A stretch of 5,498 bases of DNA. Origin: Candidatus Poribacteria bacterium (GTDB lineage: Bacteria > Poribacteria > WGA-4E > WGA-3G). Made by a program: the position numbers and the translations under genes. The DNA is taken from NCBI GenBank assembly GCA_028818995.1, contig JAPPMR010000698.1:1-5498 (forward strand), written 5' to 3'. Below, piece by piece: positions 1-5,498 of this stretch. Under the pieces are notes generated by a model. It was not told where the DNA came from, searched no databases, and saw only the letters and a list, made by a program, of their open reading frames with translations. Every line of letters starts with the position of its first letter. The stretch's first letter is position 1.

Positions 1-345
1 GAATTAACACCGTACTCATGTGATAAAGGAGCGGATGTAGTCGTTCACCCAATGCAGTCCGAAAACCCAGGATTGCTTATACAGGTCAAGCAACGTAATG
101 CTGGTGGCAAACCAGGGGGCGAGGCGGTGGATGAGATTATCGCAGCAAAACCTTTTTATCAAGAAAAATATAGCACAACTTTTAAACCCATTGTGATAAC
201 AAATCGTACTTTTACTAACGAGGCCCGCCGTCTCAGTCGTACAAATGAAGTACAAATGTACGAACGTAAATGGATAATTGAAAATTTGACGCAATACCCT
301 GTAACATGGACTGATGTCAACTTGTGTCAGTTTCAAACAGTTTAA
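1..345 (+). CDS. Mrr-like restriction endonuclease, C-terminal fragment (5' end outside window)
   Basis: The frame is open from the first base and ends at TAA 343-345, giving 114 residues of a longer protein. It shows the core of the Mrr_cat domain, a PD-(D/E)XK nuclease fold. Asp12 lies in the stretch DKGADVVV, and the Gln28-Val-Lys30 pair in LIQVKQ is the Q-x-K form of the catalytic motif typical of Mrr. These are followed by the helix EAVDEI (about 42-47), the strand PIVITN (about 65-70), and FTNEARRL, the usual FxxxA helix. The nuclease core looks intact from Asp12 onward. Known Mrr enzymes are type IV nucleases that cut modified DNA, and related domains occur in other defence proteins. 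The missing N-terminal part, often a DNA-binding winged helix, would decide the subtype. The next gene starts 28 bases downstream on the same strand. An ATG at 52 is internal to the domain, beyond Asp12, and is not the start. Confidence 0.85.
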   Translation, partial: ELTPYSCDKGADVVVHPMQSENPGLLIQVKQRNAGGKPGGEAVDEIIAAKPFYQEKYSTTFKPIVITNRTFTNEARRLSRTNEVQMYERKWIIENLTQYPVTWTDVNLCQFQTV

Positions 346-373
346 AGGCGTTAATCATAAATTTGGATTAAAT

Positions 374-649
374 ATGAAGACAAGTAAAAAAGGGACCACG
401 AGTATATCCAAAGCAAGAACCTTAGAAGAGATAGCAGACTTCTGGGATACACATAGTTTGGCAGACTATTGGGACGAAACTCATGAAGTTGACTTTGAAG
501 TACGAATACAGCGTAAGTGTCGTATAACGCTTACGCCAGAAATCTACGAAAAGATCCAAACAGAGGCGCGAGCGCAAGGTGTCTTACCCGAAACCCTTGT
601 TAACCTGTGGTTAGCCGAAAGACTGCAAACAACTGATGCAGACTTGTAA
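374..649 (+). CDS. CopG-type ribbon-helix-helix antitoxin-like protein
   Basis: This 91-residue protein matches the CopG_antitoxin family pattern. An N-terminal segment, LEEIADFWDTHSLADYWDET (17-36), is the conserved part thought to contact a partner. It is followed by a ribbon-helix-helix DNA-binding domain: basic strand RKCRITL (47-53), helix A TPEIYEKIQTEARAQG (54-69), and helix B PETLVNLWLAERL (72-84). Family members usually repress their own operon as dimers and neutralise a small toxin. No RelE- or BrnT-like toxin is visible on either side; the neighbours are an Mrr-like nuclease (28 bases upstream) and a GNAT acetyltransferase (13 bases downstream). ATG 374 is preferred over the in-frame ATG 314, because 314 overlaps the nuclease gene and would add 20 residues that do not look like the family. 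Neither start has a strong ribosome-binding site (only GGA at 365-367), so translation may be coupled to the upstream gene. The family call is firm; the antitoxin role is inferred. Confidence 0.82.
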   Translation: MKTSKKGTTSISKARTLEEIADFWDTHSLADYWDETHEVDFEVRIQRKCRITLTPEIYEKIQTEARAQGVLPETLVNLWLAERLQTTDADL

Positions 650-662
650 TTGAAGGAAAACC

Positions 663-1145
663 ATGACACCACAACAACCCATAAACATCCAAGTAAACCC
701 AACCATCACTGCCGACGAGTTATTCAACTTCTATGAACGAAACAATATTTGTGAAGTTGGATTTGGTAAAGAAATAGCAGCGCGGATACTCGAACACGCA
801 CATCTCATCGTAGCTGCCTACGTTGAAACTGAGCTGATCGGACTTGCACGCGCTACTTTTGATGGACTTTCCGCACATATCATGGAATTTTCTGTGGATG
901 TTCGCTATCAAGGAGATAATCTGAAATATAACAACGGATCGCTGATTGAATCAGATAATAGCAGATTAGGGATTCTGTTGGGTGAACGCCTATGCCATGA
1001 ACTTGAAAAAATGGGCGCGACCTTCATCACAGGCTACATCGTTGAAAATTGTGAAGAGTCCTTTTATCGCTCACTCGGTTTCAGAGAAAACGAAGGACAT
1101 CTGGTTTATTATATTGACAAACGTCCGTATGTAGATGAATCTTAA
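663..1145 (+). CDS. GNAT family N-acetyltransferase with an insertion in motif A
   Basis: This 160-residue protein has the GNAT fold, which transfers an acetyl group from acetyl-CoA to an amine. Visible parts are the strands LIVAAYVETELIGLARAT (48-65), the strand HIMEFSVDVRYQG (72-84) leading into the acetyl-CoA loop, the helix LGILLGERLCHELEKMG (102-118), the strand TFITGYIV (120-127), and the typical C-terminal CEESFYRSLGFREN (130-143) with the FYxxLGF signature. The usual Q/RxxGxG/A loop is split: YQG at 82-84 is separated from LGILLGERL by about 17 extra residues (85-101), rich in Asn, Ser and Asp. Substrate is unknown. The start at 663 is supported by GAAGGA at 652-657, five bases upstream. 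The gene follows the RHH gene by 13 bases and precedes the MetE-like gene by 41 bases. An RHH-then-GNAT order resembles TacAT-type toxin-antitoxin pairs, but an ordinary acetyltransferase is at least as likely. Confidence 0.85.
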   Translation: MTPQQPINIQVNPTITADELFNFYERNNICEVGFGKEIAARILEHAHLIVAAYVETELIGLARATFDGLSAHIMEFSVDVRYQGDNLKYNNGSLIESDNSRLGILLGERLCHELEKMGATFITGYIVENCEESFYRSLGFRENEGHLVYYIDKRPYVDES

Positions 1146-1186
1146 CGCTGTTTAAGAATTAATATGAAGTGAAGGAGAACAGAGCA

Positions 1187-2353
1187 ATGAACAATTTACC
1201 ACAATTCCCCGTGACCGTCGTCGGAAGCATGCCTCGATCAAAAATAGTGTCACGGGCATTACGAAACAGGCAGAAGGGGCGTGTTACAGATACTGACTTC
1301 AACGCCATAGCAGACGATGCAGTACTGGAAAGCCTAAAATTACAAGAAGAAAACGGAGTAGATATCGTCAGTGATGGGGAACAACGCAGAGATAATTTCT
1401 ATTCCTTCATCACCGGTTGTATAGATGGCATCCGGTTAATGACACTGGCAGAGATGCTTGACTATGTTGAAGACAAAGCTGCGTTTGAACAATTGCTCAA
1501 TGCTTTAGATGTACCTGCATTTGCGCTAAAAAATCCGGTCGTTGATGGAAAACTAAAACGCACCTCGCCCCTTGTCCTAAACGATTACCTATTTCTTAAG
1601 CAACACACAACAAAACCAATCAAAGTTACCCTTCCTGGTCCTTATCTTCTGACTCGTTCAATGTGGGTTAAAAAGTTATCTTACGATTTTTATCCTGATA
1701 AAGAATCCCTTGGTGATGATGTTGTCGCTATACTTCGGCAGGAATTACACGATTTACAAGAAGTTGGCTGCGAATTTGTACAATTTGATGAACCAGTGCT
1801 AACGGAAGTTGCCTTTACGGGACCGCATGAAACGCACACGTTTATGTGCGCCGCCCTTTCAGAAAAAAGCAGCCCAGAAGAAGAACTCAATTTCGCTGTA
1901 GAACTGATGAATCGTGTCGTTGATGGAATCGATGAAAAAATGAAAACGGCACTCCATGTCTGCCGAGGCAATTGGAGTCAACAGGAAGACGTTCTACTTC
2001 GTGGTTCTTATGATCTTCTGATTCCTTATTTTTGCGAGATGAACGTCAATCAGTTTGTATTGGAATATGCGACAGAGCGCGCTGGCAGCATTGATGTTCT
2101 CAGTGAACTTCCTGCGGACAAAGAGATTGGACTCGGCGTAGTGGATCCGCGCACCACAGAAGTGGAATCCGTTGATTTTGTATTAGCAAAGGTGCGTGCA
2201 CTTTTAAAACATCGCAATCCAGAACAGATATATCTGAATCCAGATTGTGGTTTCGGCACATTCGCTGATCGTCCTGTAAATACAACAGAAATCGCCATCC
2301 AAAAACTGCAAACCATACATAAAGCAGCGGAGATTTTGCGTTCTGGCATCTAA
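1187..2353 (+). CDS. Core-MetE: zinc-dependent methyltransferase, C-terminal MetE-like (Meth_synt_2), stand-alone
   Basis: This 388-residue protein aligns with the C-terminal catalytic barrel of cobalamin-independent methionine synthase. The zinc ligands are all visible: His257 and Cys259 in ALHVCRGNW, Glu293 in VLEYATER, and Cys354 in NPDCGFGT. Substrate-site motifs are VVGSMPR (11-17), SDGEQRRDNF (62-71), LPGPYLLTRSMW, FDEPVLTE (Asp201, Glu202) and VDPRTTEVES. Full MetE is about 750 residues, with an N-terminal half-barrel that helps bind polyglutamyl methyl-folate; that half is absent. Short homologues (core-MetE) are known as methionine synthases with other or unknown methyl donors, and the same superfamily includes epoxyalkane:CoM transferase, so the thiol acceptor is likely homocysteine but not proven. 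ATG 1187 is chosen because AAGGAG at 1172-1177 lies nine bases upstream; an in-frame GTG at 1169 would place that site inside the gene. It may be co-transcribed with the upstream GNAT gene. Confidence 0.85.
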   Translation: MNNLPQFPVTVVGSMPRSKIVSRALRNRQKGRVTDTDFNAIADDAVLESLKLQEENGVDIVSDGEQRRDNFYSFITGCIDGIRLMTLAEMLDYVEDKAAFEQLLNALDVPAFALKNPVVDGKLKRTSPLVLNDYLFLKQHTTKPIKVTLPGPYLLTRSMWVKKLSYDFYPDKESLGDDVVAILRQELHDLQEVGCEFVQFDEPVLTEVAFTGPHETHTFMCAALSEKSSPEEELNFAVELMNRVVDGIDEKMKTALHVCRGNWSQQEDVLLRGSYDLLIPYFCEMNVNQFVLEYATERAGSIDVLSELPADKEIGLGVVDPRTTEVESVDFVLAKVRALLKHRNPEQIYLNPDCGFGTFADRPVNTTEIAIQKLQTIHKAAEILRSGI

Positions 2354-2380
2354 AGATTGTTATCTTTTTACTATCTTTTT
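2352..2380 (+). terminator. Weak candidate terminator after the MetE-like gene
   Basis: AAAGAT (2352-2357) and ATCTTT (2362-2367) are perfect inverted repeats around a TGTT loop, followed by T-rich sequence ending in a run of T at 2375-2381. The stem begins inside the stop codon and is AT-rich and short, so it would be weak. Its position, at the end of one gene and upstream of a clear new promoter, is what makes it plausible. Confidence 0.35.
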
Positions 2381-2414
2381 TCGTTGTAATTTCTCTATAG
2401 GTTAGAATACCCAC

Positions 2415-2443
2415 TTGTGTTTTCTATATGTTTATGCTATAAT
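2415..2443 (+). promoter_or_regulatory. Sigma70-type promoter with extended -10, upstream of the DUF4432 gene
   Basis: A perfect TATAAT -10 box lies at 2438-2443, preceded by TGC (2435-2437), the TGn extended -10 element. A partial -35 box, TTGTGT (2415-2420), sits at the ideal 17-base spacing. Transcription would start near 2450, giving a leader of roughly 50 bases before the start codon at 2504. No clear operator or riboswitch fold was seen in the leader. Confidence 0.7.
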
Positions 2444-2490
2444 TCGGTCAATTGGGATTGCTTAACCTGATTCATACATCCGTAACGCCA

Positions 2491-2495
2491 AGGAG
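2491..2495 (+). promoter_or_regulatory. Ribosome-binding site that decides a TTG start
   Basis: AGGAG at 2491-2495 lies eight bases before TTG 2504. No in-frame ATG or GTG is found at a suitable distance, so this site supports TTG as the real initiation codon of the DUF4432 gene. Confidence 0.7.
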
Positions 2496-2503
2496 AACTA
2501 TAA

Positions 2504-3592
2504 TTGATACATTTATTTGGAGAAGCTTATGATAGAGTAAAGCTACTTCGCCACTTAGGAGACATCTCACAAGTGGCTGAAGCCAAGATATACCAATTGA
2601 CTGATGGAAACGAAAAAGGGACGGATGCGATCGGTTTCAGGACTGGTTCAGGATTGAATTTCACAGTACTTCCAAACCGTGGTCTTGATATATCTTATGC
2701 TGATTATAATGGAATCCCATTATGTTGGCGTTCAGGGACTGGTGATGTAGCGGCAGCGTATTATGAACCTGAAGGTCTGGGATGGTTACGCGGATTCTAT
2801 GGAGGGTTGCTTACAACTTGTGGTATGACGCAAGCGGGTGCTCCGAACGTAGATGAGGATGTAGAACTTGGACTTCACGGCAGAGTTTCTCATATTCCAG
2901 CGAAAAACGTTTGGGTAGATAGTCGTTGGGAGGGTGACCGATACATCTTATGGGCGCAAGGAAAGGTTACAGAAACCGCAGCGTTAGGTGAACATTTGTG
3001 TCGTACCCGACGTATTTGGACAGAATTAGGATCAAATAAACTGCATATTGAAGACATTATAGAAAATCTGGGGTATCAGGATTGTCCACACATGTATCTT
3101 TTCCACATTAATATTGGTTTCCCAATACTCGCAGATAGGAGTGAACTTTTGGCACCCTCCTCACAGGTAACACCGCGGGACGAACACGCCAAAAACAATC
3201 TGTCAAATTATAACTTCGGGGAACCCCCCACTGTTGATTTCCAAGAACAGGTCTATTATCATGAAATGGAACCCGATGTTGACAACCACATTCGCGTGGC
3301 ACTTATCAATCGAAGTTTTAACAATGGTCAAGGCATTGGAATCGCTGTGCGATACCACAAAACACAATTCCCTTACTTTGTCCAGTGGAAAATGTGCGGT
3401 CAGGGTGCCTATGTCATGGGTTTAGAACCATCAAACTGCCGAGTTGCTGGTAGGGCATCAGAACGCGAAAGCGGAACCCTACAGCATATTGAACCTGGTG
3501 GTCGCCGCCACTACGAAGTCGAAATCAGTGTTCTAACTTCCAATGACGAGATTAACGCGCTCGCAGCAAAAATAGCCGAAAATCAAAAATAA
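2504..3592 (+). CDS. DUF4432 family protein (aldose 1-epimerase-like, galactose mutarotase fold)
   Basis: This 362-residue protein has the full length and motif order of DUF4432, a family of the galactose mutarotase-like superfamily. Visible landmarks are FTVLPNRGLDISYADYNGIPLCW near the N-terminus, the GLHGRVSHIPA motif with His125, MYLFHINIGFP with His201 and the following LLAPSS, and near the C-terminus VMGLEPSNC with Glu308. By analogy with aldose 1-epimerases, a His and a late Glu would be the acid and base that open and close a sugar ring; assigning His201 or His125 and Glu308 to these roles is inference. No signal peptide is present, so it is probably cytoplasmic. The substrate is unknown; family members usually sit in sugar catabolism loci, but here no sugar gene is next to it. 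Initiation is at TTG, supported by AGGAG at 2491-2495. Its own promoter lies at 2415-2443, and the secreted-protein gene follows after 55 bases. Confidence 0.85.
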   Translation: MIHLFGEAYDRVKLLRHLGDISQVAEAKIYQLTDGNEKGTDAIGFRTGSGLNFTVLPNRGLDISYADYNGIPLCWRSGTGDVAAAYYEPEGLGWLRGFYGGLLTTCGMTQAGAPNVDEDVELGLHGRVSHIPAKNVWVDSRWEGDRYILWAQGKVTETAALGEHLCRTRRIWTELGSNKLHIEDIIENLGYQDCPHMYLFHINIGFPILADRSELLAPSSQVTPRDEHAKNNLSNYNFGEPPTVDFQEQVYYHEMEPDVDNHIRVALINRSFNNGQGIGIAVRYHKTQFPYFVQWKMCGQGAYVMGLEPSNCRVAGRASERESGTLQHIEPGGRRHYEVEISVLTSNDEINALAAKIAENQK

Positions 3593-3601
3593 CACCTATT
3601 C

Positions 3602-3632
3602 GGAGCAGATATGCTAATAGCATTTCCGCTCT
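3602..3632 (+). promoter_or_regulatory. Long imperfect hairpin just upstream of the next ribosome-binding site
   Basis: Bases 3602-3615 pair with 3619-3632 around a three-base AAT loop. Of 14 positions, 11 are Watson-Crick, one is G-U (3602/3632) and two are mismatches (3607/3627 and 3610/3624). The five pairs nearest the loop, ATGCT/AGCAT, are perfect. No T run follows, so it is not a standard intrinsic terminator. It ends one base before the AGGAG at 3634-3638 of the following gene, so it could shape mRNA stability or translation of that gene. Confidence 0.55.
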
Positions 3633-3647
3633 AAGGAGAAAATAAAA

Positions 3648-5498
3648 ATGAACAAACGTTTCACTTTACCACTTATCGCACTCTCACTCTTAACAACTAT
3701 TTTATTTGGTACTTATTTTATAACTCAACCAATTAACGTTGCACTGGCTGATGGTCACGAGGTTGGCACGACCTCCCAAAAATCTGAGGCTGTACCTCTT
3801 GAAATTCCTAAAGACAGTGTTCTACATTTAATTCCTGAGACTACCTTAGGCGTAATTTATTGTCCCAGCTTGCTTGATTTGGATGACAGAATTAACGCAG
3901 TGGCATCGGACTTGGTGCCTCAAGCTGGCGAATCACCAGAACTTCTTTCGCAAATTTTAGCAGAGGCATTCGGTGCTGGATTTGAAAGTTTAGCCGAGTT
4001 AGAGGTGATTGGCTTGGATCTGAACCAAGATTTTGCTATTTTTCTAACGAGTTTGGACCCACCCAGTCTTTCTGCAACTGTACATCTTACAGACCCAGAT
4101 GCAATGATGCAGGTAATTGAGACTGAAGCGGAAGGGAGTGAACCTGTCCAATATAATGGTGAAACCTATTGGAGTACTCCTGAAGGCAGTGGCAGCTTCG
4201 CGATTTTGGAAAACATACTTGTTTTCTCACAACAACCTGAGATTTGTCAGAATGTGATTGATATTAGCAAAGGGACAATGAAGTCTATCGTAGCAAATGA
4301 GGGTTACGCGTCATTCCTAACTAATATCATGAAAGGGGCTGATCAGTTAGCAGCCTATTTTAATCTGGAATCTATCATCGCACCATTTGCCGAACAACTG
4401 AAAGAGGAATTGCAAGTAACAATTGACACTATCGAAAGTGATCCTGCCGCTATGGCTGCAGCACCGATGGTTGAAAATATGTTTAACAAGGTGGTAGAAA
4501 TTGTTGAAGAATTAAAATCTATTAGCGCAACGCTCCAAGTTGAAGGAACTGATGTTCAACTTGCACCGTTTTTGCAATTCAAAACCGATGGCAAAATTCA
4601 AGAGGCGTTAAAGGAAATGGCTCCTGATGAATTAGTGCTCCTCAATGATTTACCCAATCAAGGTTTTATCAACGGCGCATTCCAACTCAATGCGAAGCAG
4701 TTCTATAAGATGAATGTGTCTTGGTTAGAGTATTTTCTGGAAAATGACACTGAACTGAATGAGGCGTTTGCGGAACTTTTGGAACAGATGGAAGAAATTT
4801 ATGAAGCCATGGGTGATGAGTGGAGTTTTTCTGTTAATTTTAGTGATAGTTTCATGCCAGATTATTTGGTTGTCGGTGAGATGAAAGATGAACAAAAACT
4901 AAGAACGTATATGGATGAAAAGTTTTTAGAACTATTCCAAAAATCAATGCAGATCATGAAAGATAAATTGGGCGACTCCCCTCAGATGAGTATGTACGAT
5001 GGGGCGCATGTTGGAAACCCTGTAATGCACAACGGCGTTGAAATTAAATCCTTCATTTTCCCCAATCTCGGTGCTGCATTCACAGATGTGCCTGACGCTG
5101 CAAATCTTATGCCTCAAGAAATGCACTGGTCTTATGCTTTTTCAGAGGGACTCTTCTACTTCGCTATAGGTGATACAGAACAGATTAAGTCCGCACTTGA
5201 TAGCAAAGCGAAAGTAAGCGAAAGCATATCTGAAAACGTGAGTTATCAGAAACTTATTCAGAAGTTGGGAATAGACAATAACATGCTCTTCGGAATTTCA
5301 CCTATAGCCATGGCGAAGAGTGCTATGAATCTGGCGGCAAAGGCTGATCCTAACGCTGCCGCAGAAATTGGGATGTTTTCAGGCATCCTGATGGGTATCA
5401 CTGAATCCTACAGTATCGGTTTTTCAAGTAAAGTTCGGGATGGTGGGGTTGGTGCTAAGCTACTCATCACACTTGGCGACTTTAAGCAGCTGATTAAT
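3648..5498 (+). CDS. Secreted DUF3352-like protein with internal duplication (3' end outside window)
   Basis: The frame is open from ATG 3648 to the last base, giving 617 residues with no stop. AGGAG at 3634-3638, nine bases upstream, supports the start. The N-terminus is a signal peptide: MNKR, a hydrophobic stretch over about 5-25, and a VALA-D cleavage site after Ala34. There is no lipobox Cys, so export to the periplasm or outside is expected. The mature part begins with a linker and then IPKDSVLHLIPETTLGVIYC (53-72), as in proteins of the DUF3352 type. Two similar halves follow: about 143-315 and about 406-617. Each carries an Asn-Gly strand turn (N170, N462), an Ala/Ile-rich strand ending in LVF or LFYF (191, 502), and then SIxxNxxYxx(F/L) (213-223 and 526-536). 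No catalytic motif or further membrane segment is recognised. Function is unknown; the family call is from pattern memory and is moderate. The second half looks nearly complete, so the stop is probably not far beyond the window. Confidence 0.75.
   Translation, partial: MNKRFTLPLIALSLLTTILFGTYFITQPINVALADGHEVGTTSQKSEAVPLEIPKDSVLHLIPETTLGVIYCPSLLDLDDRINAVASDLVPQAGESPELLSQILAEAFGAGFESLAELEVIGLDLNQDFAIFLTSLDPPSLSATVHLTDPDAMMQVIETEAEGSEPVQYNGETYWSTPEGSGSFAILENILVFSQQPEICQNVIDISKGTMKSIVANEGYASFLTNIMKGADQLAAYFNLESIIAPFAEQLKEELQVTIDTIESDPAAMAAAPMVENMFNKVVEIVEELKSISATLQVEGTDVQLAPFLQFKTDGKIQEALKEMAPDELVLLNDLPNQGFINGAFQLNAKQFYKMNVSWLEYFLENDTELNEAFAELLEQMEEIYEAMGDEWSFSVNFSDSFMPDYLVVGEMKDEQKLRTYMDEKFLELFQKSMQIMKDKLGDSPQMSMYDGAHVGNPVMHNGVEIKSFIFPNLGAAFTDVPDAANLMPQEMHWSYAFSEGLFYFAIGDTEQIKSALDSKAKVSESISENVSYQKLIQKLGIDNNMLFGISPIAMAKSAMNLAAKADPNAAAEIGMFSGILMGITESYSIGFSSKVRDGGVGAKLLITLGDFKQLIN

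Noticed and set aside
16..336. Open reading frame of 106 residues on the minus strand
   Set aside because: It lies opposite the Mrr-like coding region, whose motifs are clear, and its translation shows no recognisable domain.
1140..1157. Inverted repeat TCTTAA/TTAAGA around the GNAT stop codon as a terminator
   Set aside because: Only six AT-rich pairs with a six-base loop and no T run after it; the next gene is 41 bases away and may be co-transcribed.
1160..1165. TAATAT as a -10 box for the MetE-like gene
   Set aside because: Only a partial match, with no matching -35 element 17 bases upstream.
1690..2414. Three overlapping minus-strand open frames opposite the MetE-like gene
   Set aside because: Their Ser/Thr/Cys-rich translations are typical antisense shadows of a coding strand and show no domain or ribosome-binding site.
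3610..3615. TATGCT as a possible -10 box for the secreted-protein gene
   Set aside because: No -35-like sequence at 16-18 bases upstream, and the bases are part of the hairpin stem.
4944..5126. Minus-strand open frame of 60 residues opposite the secreted protein gene
   Set aside because: No domain or ribosome-binding site; the plus-strand frame is continuous and has a signal peptide.
1..5498. CRISPR array, tRNA, rRNA, insertion sequence or attachment site
   Set aside because: No regularly spaced repeats, no cloverleaf-like or rRNA-like sequence, no transposase and no flanking terminal repeats were seen on reading both strands.

Overview
The window looks like a piece of a moderately AT-rich bacterial chromosome. 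It is densely packed, and every credible gene is on the + strand. Four of the five gene starts inside the window have a good Shine-Dalgarno site of the AAGGA(G) type. The mix of an Mrr-type nuclease, a short zinc-type MetE homologue, a DUF4432 sugar epimerase-like protein and a large secreted DUF3352-like protein recalls uncultured, environmental lineages such as Candidatus Poribacteria. That placement is only an impression from family content; no marker gene fixes the taxonomy.

Layout: (1) 1-345 is the C-terminal end of an Mrr-like restriction endonuclease whose start lies outside the window. (2) 374-649 is a small ribbon-helix-helix (RHH) protein of the CopG antitoxin type. (3) 663-1145 is a GNAT acetyltransferase with an unusual insertion in its acetyl-CoA-binding motif. 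(4) 1187-2353 is a stand-alone C-terminal-type (core) MetE methyltransferase with an intact zinc site. (5) 2354-2503 is a 150-base intergenic region with a weak terminator candidate and a clear extended -10 promoter. (6) 2504-3592 is a DUF4432 protein with a TTG start. (7) A 55-base gap holds a long imperfect hairpin just upstream of the next ribosome-binding site. (8) 3648 to the window end is a secreted protein of at least 617 residues that contains an internal duplication and continues past the window.

Genes 1-4 are spaced 13 to 41 bases apart and could be one transcript. The nuclease, RHH and GNAT genes together look like a small accessory (defence or toxin-antitoxin-like) group next to metabolic genes. 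The promoter at 2415-2443 starts a second unit: DUF4432, possibly followed by the secreted protein across the hairpin. No RNA gene, CRISPR array, insertion sequence or attachment site was seen. The most interesting points are the RHH-GNAT arrangement behind a nuclease, the motif A insertion in the GNAT protein, the core-MetE with unknown methyl donor, the hairpin at 3602-3632, and the duplicated architecture of the secreted protein.
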